Notes: generated by a model not told the origin, from the sequence alone. A stretch of 64,000 bases of DNA from Sedimentisphaerales bacterium (GCA_016932835.1 JAFGCD010000040.1:24669-88668), one strand, 5' to 3'. Counted from the first letter of the stretch, positions 9,285-21,419 are shown. A program made the numbers and translations.

Positions 9285-9364
9285 GGCAGGCGGGTTCAGG
9301 ATATGAAATGCGAAAAAAATATGATGACGACCTGAGTTATGATGTAAATTCAAACCTGCCTGTC
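9285..9364. repeat. Short repeat with terminal inverted repeats, copy 2
   Basis: The second copy begins GGCAGGCGGGTTCAGG and ends AAACCTGCCTGTC. The interior ATGAAATG and TATGATGACGACCTGAG blocks match copy 1 with about one indel. It lies 79 bases from copy 1 and just before the hairpin at 9385-9425. Confidence 0.72.
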
Positions 9365-9384
9365 ATCCAATATACTATACTGTG

Positions 9385-9425
9385 AAAAAATCTCTCTGTT
9401 CGCAGTGCCTCACAGAGATTTTCTT
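9385..9425. terminator. Bidirectional hairpin terminator
   Basis: AATCTCTCTGT pairs with ACAGAGATT and is flanked by A-rich sequence on the left and T-rich sequence on the right. It can therefore act on either strand. On the minus strand it is the second terminator after prepilin-like gene 2; on the plus strand it would end any transcript of the repeat region. Confidence 0.75.
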
Positions 9426-9444
9426 TATTTTCTCCGAAGCACGC

Positions 9445-9480
9445 AAAAAAACGGCCTTGTGCGTTTCAGCACAAGGCCGC
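9445..9480 (-). terminator. Intrinsic terminator after the second prepilin-like gene
   Basis: A perfect 11-bp stem (CGGCCTTGTGC with GCACAAGGCCG, 6-base loop) is followed on the minus strand by seven T residues, 38 bases past the stop at 9518. Confidence 0.95.
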
Positions 9481-9517
9481 CTTGATATCTGTCGCATAAG
9501 TGAAACTTCCTCGCTTA

Positions 9518-10411
9518 TTACCGGCTGGTAACACTGGCGCCGTTATCGGTCACAAGGAGGGAATCATTTCTGTTGCTGGTGGTCACGCCGGGCGACCCTG
9601 GAATCGCGCCTTTTATCTTGTTGACGCTTGCCCCTGTTCCTGTCCAGAGCGTGTAGATATTGTCATCGTCGATGCCGCAGAACGACTTTTTCTCCATGCT
9701 GGTGTGCCCGTCAACGAACAATACGTTCTGTCCGTCTTCCTGGTGTGTCAGAGCGTTGCCGTTGCTCTCCGATTCCTTATCGCCGGGAACCACGAAATCA
9801 CCCCAGGCTGTGGATACTTGTTCGACCCTGTCTTTTGTCTCGTAACAATCGAGCCAGGGATTTGGGTCGCCGGCTACCGCCATGCCGGGATCGCTCGAAG
9901 AGGTGATGTCATAACCGGAGTACGGTGAATGATACGCGTAGCTGCAGTGCTTCTGAGTCTTGTGTCCGGCGCCGCCGCCGAAATCCCAGACATCCACAAT
10001 ATCAATGCCGGCTGTTCCGGCGTAGTCGCCCATCGCGAACTGCACGACACCAGAATCACCCTTGCAAAGGAACGATTTCGGCGTTACCTCGGCGTATTTG
10101 ATAAGCAAATAGAATTGAGAAGTGATTGTGGCAGTGCCTGCTGTCCCGAAAGCACCGACTTCGGTGGCAGCCAGCCAGTTGGCTATATTCGCCGACCAGC
10201 CCGTCGTGCCTGCACGGGGAAAATCATCGTCATAATCGTTGGAGTAGATCAGCATCGCTTTGCCGATACCCGACAGATTCGTACCGCAGTAAAGACGATA
10301 CGCAATCTGGCGAACTCTCGCCAGCGCGGGCATAAGGATACCCATCAGCAAGGCGATGATCGCGATTACGACCAACAACTCAACAAGAGTAAAACCTTTC
10401 TTCTTATTCAT
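9518..10411 (-). CDS. Prepilin-like protein, H-x9-DG type (paralog 2)
   Basis: This 297-residue paralog of the gene at 7892-8776 has the cleavage signal KKGFTLVELLVVIAIIAL, the same hydrophobic helix and ALARVRQIAYRLYCGTNLSG segment, and the same C-terminal HQEDGQNVLFVDGHTSM motif. Differences are concentrated in the middle of the secreted domain, as expected for paralogs diverging in a surface-exposed part. AAGGAG stands 7 bases before the ATG. A strong terminator follows at 9445-9480. Membrane-inserted precursor, probably processed by a prepilin peptidase encoded elsewhere; no pilus assembly genes are in the window. Confidence 0.9.
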   Translation of the reverse strand: MNKKKGFTLVELLVVIAIIALLMGILMPALARVRQIAYRLYCGTNLSGIGKAMLIYSNDYDDDFPRAGTTGWSANIANWLAATEVGAFGTAGTATITSQFYLLIKYAEVTPKSFLCKGDSGVVQFAMGDYAGTAGIDIVDVWDFGGGAGHKTQKHCSYAYHSPYSGYDITSSSDPGMAVAGDPNPWLDCYETKDRVEQVSTAWGDFVVPGDKESESNGNALTHQEDGQNVLFVDGHTSMEKKSFCGIDDDNIYTLWTGTGASVNKIKGAIPGSPGVTTSNRNDSLLVTDNGASVTSR

Positions 10412-10689
10412 TTTCTTTCTCCTTCGTTACTTCTGAGATTCGCAAGTCCGACCATTGTCAGAGTCTGTTTTGATTTATTGCTGGATAGATAAATGCTTCC
10501 TGCCCCATGAACATCAAGCACCAACACCTTCTTTGCGCGAATCTACTGGACACTATTTCTTCACTCTGAAAAGGTCGGTTTAGTCTCATAATTACTCGGC
10601 TCTGCGCCTTTTTCATTCACCCTGTCTTGACCCGGGCTCTCATCCCCTATCGGGATACCGCAGGCCAAACTTAAGCATACTGACTTATC
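10412..10689. other. Intergenic region upstream of prepilin-like gene 2
   Basis: No gene supported. The part next to the ATG resembles the upstream region of paralog 1. No convincing promoter consensus could be fixed by eye. Confidence 0.5.
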
Positions 10690-10777
10690 GGCAGGTGGGT
10701 TTGAGGTATGATAAACGAGCCTAAGTATAATTATGATGACAGTTTAATATGATAAAAGCTGTTCAAACCTGCCTGTC
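10690..10777. repeat. Short repeat with terminal inverted repeats, copy 3
   Basis: The third copy begins GGCAGGTGGGTTTGAGG and ends TTCAAACCTGCCTGTC, giving the clearest terminal inverted repeat (CAGGTGGGTTTGA against TTCAAACCTGCCTG). The core contains TTATGATGACAG and ATATGATAAAAG. Length differences from the other copies shift the reading frame, which argues that the conserved unit is DNA or RNA, not a peptide. Confidence 0.7.
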
Positions 10778-10798
10778 ACTACCTAAATCCTAACACAA

Positions 10799-10877
10799 CC
10801 GGATTAGCCTGTCAAACGAAATTCGGCGAAATCCCCATAATTTCATGAAATATTTATCGCATCCTTTACTAATCCGG
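10799..10877. repeat. Inverted repeat ahead of the pyrophosphorylase gene
   Basis: CCGGATTAG at 10799-10807 is repeated inverted as CTAATCCGG at 10869-10877, 61 bases apart, just upstream of the ATG at 10901. It could form a leader hairpin or be a pair of operator half-sites; a chance occurrence is also possible. Confidence 0.4.
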
Positions 10878-10900
10878 CCTCTTGGCCTAAAATCGCACTC

Positions 10901-12328
10901 ATGGTTGCCCGTAAAAGTCTGCAAAGTACGGAAAAATTGCTGAAAGAGCACTCCCAAAGCCAGTTGCTGGCGTTCTGGGATGATATCGGGCCTGATCAGA
11001 GACGCGATCTGCTCGGCTGGATAGAAGGCCTTAGCTGGGCTGATATCGACTATTGGGTGGCCGATCTCGTCAAAAAAGCCCCGGCCCCGGACATCCCGGC
11101 CGGCCTTGATCCGCCGCCCTTCTACCCGGCAAAGCCCCATGATGAGCCCCAGAGAGCAAAGTACGCCCAGGCCGTCGAAGTGGGCACGGAGCTGATTTCA
11201 GCGGGAAAAGTAGCCGCATTCGTCGTTGCAGGGGGGCAGGGCACAAGGCTCGGTTTCCCCGGCCCAAAAGGAGACCTGCCCATAAGCCCTCTAAAGAACA
11301 AGACGCTCTTCCAGATATTTGCCGAGCAAATCAGGGCTGTTTGCGAGAGATTCCGGGCCGTTTGTCCCTGGTACGTCATGACAAGCCCCCTTAACCACGA
11401 CCAGACCACCGAAATCTTCCGCGAAAACCACTATTACGGGCTTGATTCCGGTGATGTCTTTCTGTTTCAGCAGGGCACATTACCCAATTTTGACTTTGAA
11501 GGGCGTATTCTGCTGGAAAAGAAAGACGAAATTGCCTGCTCCCCGGATGGGCACGGCGGAAGCCTCAAGGCCCTTTATGAAAGCGGCGCTATCGATGATA
11601 TGCAGAGACGCGGCGTAGAGTACATCAGCTACTGGCAGGTTGACAATCCGCTTATCAACATCTTCGACCCCCTGTTCATCGGCCTGCACGTCCTCGACAA
11701 GGCTCAGATGTCCTCGAAAACCATTGAAAAATCGGGTCCGTTTGAGAAGGTGGGCAATTTCTGTATCGCCGACGGCAAGCTCAACGTAATCGAATACTCC
11801 GATCTCCCCGATGAACTGGCCGAGAAGCGTAATCCCGACGGCTCACTGGTCTTCAAGCTCGGCAGCATTGCCATACACATAATCAACAGGACGTTCGTCG
11901 AGAAGCTCAACGAAAAAGGATTCGCCCTGCCCATCCACAGGGCCGTCAAGAAAATCCCGTACATAGATGCCCAAGGCAACAGCATCAAGCCCGAAAAGCC
12001 CAACGGAATCAAGCTTGAGACCTTCGTTTTCGATGCCTTGCCTCTGGCCTCGACGTCGATCATTCTTGAAACCATTCGCAGCGAGGAATTCGCCCCCACG
12101 AAGAATGCGACCGGGATCGACAGCGTCGAGACCACAAAGCAGATGATGATAGACCGCGCCGCAGATTGGCTGGAATCCGCGGGCCTCGAAATACCGAGAA
12201 AAGCCGACGACTCACCCGACTGCATCATCGAAATAGCACCCGGTTTCGCCCTCTGGAAAGAAGACGTCCCTGCCAAACTCGATAAAATCCCCCCGATCAA
12301 GCCCGGCGACAAGATATATCTCGCCTGA
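10901..12328 (+). CDS. UDP-sugar pyrophosphorylase, UAP1/UDPGP family
   Basis: The 475-residue protein belongs to the eukaryote-like UDPGP family (UDP-N-acetylglucosamine or UDP-glucose pyrophosphorylase), which makes UDP-sugars from UTP and a sugar 1-phosphate in the cytoplasm. The signature nucleotide-binding loop GGQGTRLGFPGPKG is near residue 110. Further family segments are HGGSLKALYESG (uridine/sugar binding), QVDNPL (metal-binding Asp) and the KLETFVFDAL region. Planctomycetes commonly carry this type instead of, or in addition to, GlmU. The sugar specificity cannot be read with confidence; N-acetylglucosamine is the most likely. The ATG has no clear Shine-Dalgarno sequence. It converges with the aldose epimerase gene. 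Confidence 0.88.
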   Translation: MVARKSLQSTEKLLKEHSQSQLLAFWDDIGPDQRRDLLGWIEGLSWADIDYWVADLVKKAPAPDIPAGLDPPPFYPAKPHDEPQRAKYAQAVEVGTELISAGKVAAFVVAGGQGTRLGFPGPKGDLPISPLKNKTLFQIFAEQIRAVCERFRAVCPWYVMTSPLNHDQTTEIFRENHYYGLDSGDVFLFQQGTLPNFDFEGRILLEKKDEIACSPDGHGGSLKALYESGAIDDMQRRGVEYISYWQVDNPLINIFDPLFIGLHVLDKAQMSSKTIEKSGPFEKVGNFCIADGKLNVIEYSDLPDELAEKRNPDGSLVFKLGSIAIHIINRTFVEKLNEKGFALPIHRAVKKIPYIDAQGNSIKPEKPNGIKLETFVFDALPLASTSIILETIRSEEFAPTKNATGIDSVETTKQMMIDRAADWLESAGLEIPRKADDSPDCIIEIAPGFALWKEDVPAKLDKIPPIKPGDKIYLA

Positions 12329-12364
12329 TTTCGATACTGAAATCGCTGTTTCTCGAATTTCGCG

Positions 12365-13510
12365 CTACTTCGCGGAGAATTTGTGTATCGTCGTGATGTC
12401 GTATTTCTCGCCGGGCCGAAGCACTACTGTCGGGAACTGCGGCTTGTTCGGAGAATCCGGGAAATGCTGTGTTTCCAGGCAGAATGCGTAGTGCTTCTGA
12501 TATACCTTGCCTGCCTTGCCCGTCAGAGACCCGTCGAGAAAGTTGCCCGTATAGAATTGAACGCCGGGCTCGGTCGTGCGGATTTCCATCCTCCGCCCGC
12601 TTGTCGGCTCGGATACCTTCGCGCAGAGCTTCATCTTCCCGGTCTTGCCGTTCAGGACGAAATTATGGTCGTAGCCTCCGATATCGACCTGTTTGATTCG
12701 TGAGCCGATGGCCTTGGGCCTGGTGAAATCCATCGGCGTGCCCTTGACATCGCGTATTTCCCCGGTTGGTATCAGCCCTTCATCGACAGGGGTAAAGCCG
12801 TCGGCATTGAGCATCAGTTCATGGCCGAGAATATCACCGCTGCCCTGTCCTGCCAGGTTCCAGTAGCTGTGGTTAGTCAGATTCAAAACGGTAGCCTTGT
12901 CCGTGGTGGCTTCATAGTGCATTTTCAACTCGTTGTTCGCCGTGAGGGTGTAGGTGACGATGCACTTGAGATTTCCCGGATAACCTTCTTCGGCGTCCTT
13001 GCTGAGGTAGCTTAGCTTCAGTACGGCCTCGTCGCTGGCGGCTTCGGCCTGCTCTATCTTCCAGACGACCTTGTCGAATCCCTTGATCCCGCCGTGCAGG
13101 TGATTCGCCTCGTTGTTGGTCGCCAACTTGTATTCGACGCCGTCGAGCGTGAATTTCCCCGCGCCGATGCGGTTGCCGTATCGGCCGATTATAGCGCCGA
13201 AATAAGGGTGCTCTTTCGTGTAGCCTTCCAGACTGTCGAATCCGAGCACGATATCGCCTAACTCGCCGTCGCGATCCGGCGTCTTCAGCGAGACTATAAT
13301 CCCGCCGAATGTGATTATTTTCGCCTCGATGCCCTTGCTGTTTGCCAGAGTTACAAGATCGACCGCCTGTCCGTCGGGGGTCTTGCCGAAAGATTCTACG
13401 TTAACGTTCATTTTCCTGGCCTCCTTACAACCACATTTACCCGTCGCACAGCCTCCGACATAAACAACCGCCGCCGCCAGCAACAGACTCAAAAAGATTC
13501 GTGTCTTCAT
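12365..13510 (-). CDS. galM: Aldose 1-epimerase, lipoprotein form
   Basis: The enzyme interconverts alpha and beta anomers of galactose and other aldoses. It has the usual GalM elements: NRIGAGKFTLDG, NHLHGG with the first conserved His, LTNHSYWNL with the second, and TTEPGVQFYTGNFLDG with the region before the catalytic Glu. The N terminus is a lipoprotein signal with a lipobox ending VGGC, so this copy is exported and anchored, not cytoplasmic like E. coli GalM. It lies downstream of the GH2 beta-galactosidase on the same strand, which fits anomer conversion of galactose released outside the cytoplasm. GGGAG precedes the ATG. Confidence 0.93.
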   Translation of the reverse strand: MKTRIFLSLLLAAAVVYVGGCATGKCGCKEARKMNVNVESFGKTPDGQAVDLVTLANSKGIEAKIITFGGIIVSLKTPDRDGELGDIVLGFDSLEGYTKEHPYFGAIIGRYGNRIGAGKFTLDGVEYKLATNNEANHLHGGIKGFDKVVWKIEQAEAASDEAVLKLSYLSKDAEEGYPGNLKCIVTYTLTANNELKMHYEATTDKATVLNLTNHSYWNLAGQGSGDILGHELMLNADGFTPVDEGLIPTGEIRDVKGTPMDFTRPKAIGSRIKQVDIGGYDHNFVLNGKTGKMKLCAKVSEPTSGRRMEIRTTEPGVQFYTGNFLDGSLTGKAGKVYQKHYAFCLETQHFPDSPNKPQFPTVVLRPGEKYDITTIHKFSAK

Positions 13511-13603
13511 TTTTTGCTCCCTATTATAGATACATCATTGTCTTGCTTTCTGTCGCTCTTAGACGGAAATATACCCGTGGAAAAAGCGACTGTCAAACCG
13601 TTT

Positions 13604-16906
<3,303 letters not shown>

Positions 16907-16981
16907 TCAAAAGCCGGATATTGGCCACAACTTTTCGGTCTTTCCTAAGCCCTGCCCGGGCGTTGCCGAGGGCAGCTGTCC

Positions 16982-19603
16982 CTAATTTCTGGCCCAGCCG
17001 AAGATTTCTTTTCGCATCGACAGGTCGTCGTCCGGCACTGCGACAACTACCCACGGCTCGTTTGTTGAGACCATCCTGCCTTGCCATGTGAGTGTTTGAA
17101 GGTCTGGGCTGTCAAGTTTTGCCTCAAGATGATTCTGCTCGCTCTTGAGGTTTGCGGTGCGAATGGCGAAACTCACCGGCCCCTGTCCCCGTGCATCAAG
17201 CTTGATCGTCACTTCTCCGTCCGGCGATGTCTCTGCCGAGAGCAGAAGGTCCGGTTCGACCGGCTCGCAGGCCGCTAACGGCCCGAGCAAGTCGCACATC
17301 ACCGAAAGCCAGCGGGCCGATGGATGCACCCATACCTCCTTGAAATTGTAGCAGTTGTCCGCGGGCCAATAAGGCACATCGGCGTTGAAATGGCTCTGGA
17401 TGCCCACCGCCAGGGAGCCGCACATGTCGCCGGACATCGCCGTGTATTGTGGTGCGTAGTCATAGCCTTCGCCGTACATGGTGCTCTGGGAGAAGGGATT
17501 ACGGCCTACGACCCACTGCAATTGCAGCCGGGCCAAATCCGCCAGATCCGAGTCACCCCTCAACTGCGCAGCCGAAGATAATGCCTTGGCCTGCGAAAGC
17601 AGCGTGCCGTTGTTGCCCCGGAAACCGTTATACCAGACGGGAAACATGCGAAGATAATGATCCTTGCCTATCTCGACACCGTTAAGCACCTGCTCGCGGA
17701 AATTGGGCCGGGACTCTTCATCAGGCCTGTAAACAGAGGCCGGAAGCATGCCGTAAGGCTCGGTGAACCTGGAGATTGTCTTGAGGTACTCAGAGTACAG
17801 AACCACCGACGAATACCAGCGCATCCAGTCGGCGTGATCCGGAAACATCGCGCAAAGCTCGGCGAGAACGACGACCGGGGCCTGCTCGCCGCTGCGATGC
17901 GAATAATGCAGGATACGGTCTTTGCGGGGATTCGTATAGAAGAAGCCGGCCAGCGGCACATTCCAATTCGTCAAGCTCCGCTGCTGGCTTGCGATTATCA
18001 CTTCGGCGAATTCAACGGCCGCGTCGCCGTAAGACAAATCGGCGGTCGCCTTGAATAAATCGATCGCCGCCATAGCCCCGGCGCAGGCCGGCTCCAGGTT
18101 CGCAGATTTGCTCTCGGTGCGGGCGAATCGCCAGTCTTCCTTGGCCGCTTCCAGACACGCCGACGCCAGGTTCGGGTCGATATCTTTGAAAATGCGCCCG
18201 GCAAGCGCCTCTGTCGATGAGGCCAGAAAGTTCTCGAACGGCTGGTTCCTCGCCTCCGCCGTAACATCGTCAACCGTTCCGAATTTGCCGTCGGTCCAGA
18301 AACCCATCGTCGCCCAGGTGCATCTGTAGCCGTCGGCGAAACGAGTCTTGAGAATCCATTCGACGCCCCATCGAGCCTCCTCGATCAGGCGGCGCGACAA
18401 TGCCGGGTCGCTTTCCTGAAGAGTCTCTGCCAGGCTCAGCATCGCGTGCGCCGATTCGCTCGTGTTGACAAGACCCTGTGACAAGTCGCCCGCATCGTGC
18501 CAGCCGCCGTTGATGGCGATGCGCTTGTCACCGTGGACGCAGAGCCAATCCTTGTGGCAGACGTCGTGAATGCCGGGAACTGCGAACCCGCATCGTTCGC
18601 AATAGTACAGGTTGATTGTTTTGCGGATACTGTCGAGCCACGGGTTTTCTTCTATCAAGAACGGCCCGGTCTTGATATCGCCGAACTCGATCCTGTAGGC
18701 GCCTTCCCGTCGCACCTCTGAAAAATCCATGACCTGAAATTCACCTATTCGAGTCTTGACGTTTTGAACGGCCTTGTTGAGGACGGTCTCGCCCGTATCG
18801 GCCTCGACCAGCCTGAACTGTCTTGCAGGCGAGCCGCAGGCAATGGCGCTCTTGGCCCCTTCGGTTGCGTAGCCGCTGTGGCTGAAGGCGATCTTGCCGG
18901 GCTCGACCTCCCACCCTTCGAAATGGTCCGCCGTGACTTTCTCGAGTTCGAGCTTGTCGATGTCATAGACAACGGTCTTCGTTGCCCCGGGCTCCGAACC
19001 CTGAAGGCGATAGCTGAACTCGACACACGTCACCTTGTCCCTGGCGATATGTGCAATCTCCCAGACCACGTGATTCCACTGATCAGCTTTGAGCAGAAAG
19101 AAGTTACGCCCGTCGCGCCCGTGCGGGCCGGGCGACTTGACGCTGCCTTCGTTGACCAATACCACCGAGGCCGAGATAACCTTGAAGCCCGGAAGATGCG
19201 GATAAACCCAGAACGAGAGGCGATTGTAATCGCGCCAGTCCTCGCCCGGGAAATTCCGGCGGATACTGCACGCGCCGAAAGGCCTGCCGGATACCTCGCC
19301 GGGCTTCTCTGAGACCGTAGGACACATCAGGCGGACCGACTGTTTGCCGTCTTTGGCCCGCTCCTGCGTGAATCCCATCTCCCCAAAACCGTGATGAGAC
19401 CAGTTGCCCGGCTCTTCCATGTCGTCGAGCAGGCGCGATTCGAGGACGGGCTTATTCAGCCAGCGATATGTAATAGCGTTCTTGGTATTGATCGGCATGG
19501 GCATCTGCCGAGCCTGCTGCCCCTCGTCGGCCGAGGCGATTAGCGAGCCGGCGATTAGAATCGCAAGGCAATATAGACAAGCCCTTATCCCCGATCGATA
19601 CAT
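16982..19603 (-). CDS. Secreted GH9 glycoside hydrolase (endoglucanase-like)
   Basis: The 873-residue protein has a signal peptide (CLYCLAILIAGSLIASA), then a CBM-like beta-sandwich domain (about 35-230), a CelD-type Ig-like domain (about 235-330) and a GH9 (alpha/alpha)6 barrel. The GH9 nucleophile/base region GGWHDAGDLSQG is present. The usual C-terminal NEVA-type acid is less clear; NFKEVWVHPSARWL occupies about that place. GH9 enzymes mainly cleave beta-1,4-glucans, and some act as exo-glucosidases or glucosaminidases, so the substrate is open. The start at 19603 is supported by AAGGAGG 6 bases upstream; the long open frame before it is spurious. It is followed by lacZ and galM on the same strand. 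Confidence 0.87.
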   Translation of the reverse strand: MYRSGIRACLYCLAILIAGSLIASADEGQQARQMPMPINTKNAITYRWLNKPVLESRLLDDMEEPGNWSHHGFGEMGFTQERAKDGKQSVRLMCPTVSEKPGEVSGRPFGACSIRRNFPGEDWRDYNRLSFWVYPHLPGFKVISASVVLVNEGSVKSPGPHGRDGRNFFLLKADQWNHVVWEIAHIARDKVTCVEFSYRLQGSEPGATKTVVYDIDKLELEKVTADHFEGWEVEPGKIAFSHSGYATEGAKSAIACGSPARQFRLVEADTGETVLNKAVQNVKTRIGEFQVMDFSEVRREGAYRIEFGDIKTGPFLIEENPWLDSIRKTINLYYCERCGFAVPGIHDVCHKDWLCVHGDKRIAINGGWHDAGDLSQGLVNTSESAHAMLSLAETLQESDPALSRRLIEEARWGVEWILKTRFADGYRCTWATMGFWTDGKFGTVDDVTAEARNQPFENFLASSTEALAGRIFKDIDPNLASACLEAAKEDWRFARTESKSANLEPACAGAMAAIDLFKATADLSYGDAAVEFAEVIIASQQRSLTNWNVPLAGFFYTNPRKDRILHYSHRSGEQAPVVVLAELCAMFPDHADWMRWYSSVVLYSEYLKTISRFTEPYGMLPASVYRPDEESRPNFREQVLNGVEIGKDHYLRMFPVWYNGFRGNNGTLLSQAKALSSAAQLRGDSDLADLARLQLQWVVGRNPFSQSTMYGEGYDYAPQYTAMSGDMCGSLAVGIQSHFNADVPYWPADNCYNFKEVWVHPSARWLSVMCDLLGPLAACEPVEPDLLLSAETSPDGEVTIKLDARGQGPVSFAIRTANLKSEQNHLEAKLDSPDLQTLTWQGRMVSTNEPWVVVAVPDDDLSMRKEIFGWARN

Positions 19604-19656
19604 AATGCGCCTCCTTGGCGGATTGCAATTGCAGTGCCCGCACAGGTCTCGATCCG

Positions 19657-20565
19657 TTACGACCGCCAGACCAGATGCTTGATGCTGCCGTGGCGCTCCT
19701 TGTTGCCGCCGGTAGCGTGCAGGGTAAAATCGCCGCCGGTCGCCCTGAGTCTCGCCTCGACCCACCCGATGGGGTCTCGGTCGTTGAAATTGTACGCCGT
19801 TGAAGGGAGATTTATCAGGTGAATCCCTTTGTATTTGGAGAACCCGTATTCGTGTGAATGGCCGTACACTATCGCCTTGACCTTCCGCACCCGGCGAATA
19901 AGCTCGTAGAGTCGCGGCAGATCCAGCAGGTCCCCGTCGCCGTCGCTCAATGTGTGGTGAAAGCATAGAATCGTCGGAGTATTGTCGGAATTCTTGAGAT
20001 AATCCGCCAGCCAGCGCCTTTGAGCCCTGCCTAACAGGCCGGGCGTCTTGTTAACGAAAAGAAGCGAATCCAGCATAATCAATCGAACAGGCGGAGTATT
20101 CGCGACGAGCACGCACTTGCCCGAAACGGACGGATTCTCGCCGGGCAGTTTATCGAAGGTCTTGAGGAAATTGCCCCGGTCATCGTGATTGCCCAGCGCC
20201 GTAAATACGGGCTTCTGCTCGACCAGAGGAGTCAATAGCTTCTTGAAATTTGCGTAATCGCCTTCCTTGCCCGTCAGCCGGGCAAGGTCGCCCGTAATCG
20301 CAACCGCATCAGGCGAATTCGAAATTACCTCCGGAACGGCTTTTTCCAGGCCGCGGTACGGATAGAAACCGCGGTAATTGTCATTGACGTCTTCCGGCAC
20401 GTGCGTATCGCTCAGCAGCGCCCATCGCACCGTCGGCGGCCCATTGCGGGCTTGGCCTGTGCCGAGTGACCTGCATCCGCCTAATGTCACTATCGCCCCG
20501 ATACCCGCCAACCCGGCCTTTACGAAATCTCTTCTGTTCATATTCTTGTGAAAAACCGCTGCCAT
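19657..20565 (-). CDS. Calcineurin-like phosphoesterase with Tat signal
   Basis: This roughly 302-residue metallophosphoesterase has the two-metal signature blocks in order: LLSDTHV, TGDLARL, ALGNHDDRGN, CFHHTLSDGD and VYGHSHEYGF. The N terminus NRRDFVKAGLAGIGAIVTLGGC combines a twin-arginine signal with a possible lipobox Cys, so the protein is probably exported folded and perhaps lipid-anchored. The start at 20565 has GGAAGG 8 bases upstream; a start eight codons later (20541) would begin right at the Tat motif but has no good ribosome site. The substrate is unknown (cyclic nucleotide, phosphodiester or phosphosugar). It lies directly upstream of the GH9 gene on the same strand and may share its transcript. 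Confidence 0.85.
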   Translation of the reverse strand: MAAVFHKNMNRRDFVKAGLAGIGAIVTLGGCRSLGTGQARNGPPTVRWALLSDTHVPEDVNDNYRGFYPYRGLEKAVPEVISNSPDAVAITGDLARLTGKEGDYANFKKLLTPLVEQKPVFTALGNHDDRGNFLKTFDKLPGENPSVSGKCVLVANTPPVRLIMLDSLLFVNKTPGLLGRAQRRWLADYLKNSDNTPTILCFHHTLSDGDGDLLDLPRLYELIRRVRKVKAIVYGHSHEYGFSKYKGIHLINLPSTAYNFNDRDPIGWVEARLRATGGDFTLHATGGNKERHGSIKHLVWRS

Positions 20566-20630
20566 AAATCCCGCCTTCCTTGATTGTCTCAAATATTCGT
20601 TTTGCCGGGTGCATCCCGGCCGATGCACAC

Positions 20631-20996
20631 CTATACCCTCATGTGAAGTCCGCCGTTGACTGCGATATACTCGCCCGTAATAAAACTCGCCGCATCGCTC
20701 GCCAGGAACAAAATAGCATTCGCGACGTTTTCGGCCTTGCCGTTTCTGCCCAGTGGAGTTCTGCCGGCTACCTTCGCGTAGCGGTCGGGTTTGCTGAATC
20801 TCTCGTGAAACCTTGTCTCTATAAAACCGGGCAGCACGCTGTTGACTCGGATGCCGTACCCGCCGAACTCTTTTGCCATTGCGATAGTCTCCAGCGCCAC
20901 AGCCGCCTTTGCCCCGGAGTACATCCCCGAACCCCTGCCCCCGCCGCTGGCCCCGGTTACCAAGACTCTTTTACCTTTTAAGTCTTCGTAGATCAT
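20631..20996 (-). pseudogene. Short-chain dehydrogenase/reductase with a large internal deletion
   Basis: The 121-residue frame joins the first 19 residues of an SDR (GKRVLVTGASGG, the start of the nucleotide-binding TGxxxGxG motif) directly to the C-terminal half (GMYSGAKAAVALETIAMAKEFG with the YxxxK catalytic pair, then VNSVLPGFIETRF and the ITGEYIAVNGG end). About 120-130 residues are missing: most of the Rossmann fold, the NNAG motif and the catalytic Ser strand. The frame is intact across the join, in a run of Gly codons. It is most likely a decayed gene from a recent in-frame deletion; an assembly collapse is the other explanation. It would have been co-oriented with the phosphoesterase downstream. 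Confidence 0.75.
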
Positions 20997-21062
20997 TGCT
21001 CAGCCGTTTCCCAATAACCGTTGCGACTCGATGCCCACATTCGCCGGACTGCGTATCTGCCG

Positions 21063-21419
21063 CTAATGGCCGGGAACTTCCATCTTCAGGTACAGAGGGA
21101 TCTCCAGACCGTCCTTGACAAGGCTGTACTTTGAGTTGTATCTCTCGTCGGGGAAATCGTCGATTATTTTGTATGCGATTTTATAGCCCTGGGTGAAAGT
21201 GCTCGGCTCGACGAACTTATAGCCGTTCTCAGGAAACCATACTTCGGGAGTGTATTCCTTGCCATTTTCAAGCTGTTTCCTCAGCAGGGCCGAATCTCGT
21301 TCGGCGTCGCTTCGAGGACCCTTGACGATATAACCTTCGGCAAGCAACTCATCGAGGCACGCGCCGCTGCTCAGTGGTTCGAGGGACTTTTCATCCATTT
21401 CAATCACCTGATTTGTCAC
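21063..21419 (-). CDS. Conserved-looking small protein of unknown function
   Basis: The product (118 residues) has no signal peptide, membrane segment or motif that I recognise. It is rich in charged residues and looks like a soluble alpha/beta protein. Its start overlaps the stop of the thioredoxin gene by four bases (ATGA), so the two are translationally coupled, and a role linked to thioredoxin or its substrates is a plausible inference. The overlap is the main evidence that this frame is real. Confidence 0.7.
   Translation of the reverse strand: MTNQVIEMDEKSLEPLSSGACLDELLAEGYIVKGPRSDAERDSALLRKQLENGKEYTPEVWFPENGYKFVEPSTFTQGYKIAYKIIDDFPDERYNSKYSLVKDGLEIPLYLKMEVPGH

Noticed and set aside
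8945..9385. 146-codon plus-strand frame that contains both repeat copies 1 and 2 in the same frame, with similar short peptides (YDNCLDYD and YDDDLSYD)
   Set aside because: The third copy has indels that break the frame, there is no good ribosome site, and the rest of the frame has no protein-like pattern. The shared unit is better read as a DNA repeat.
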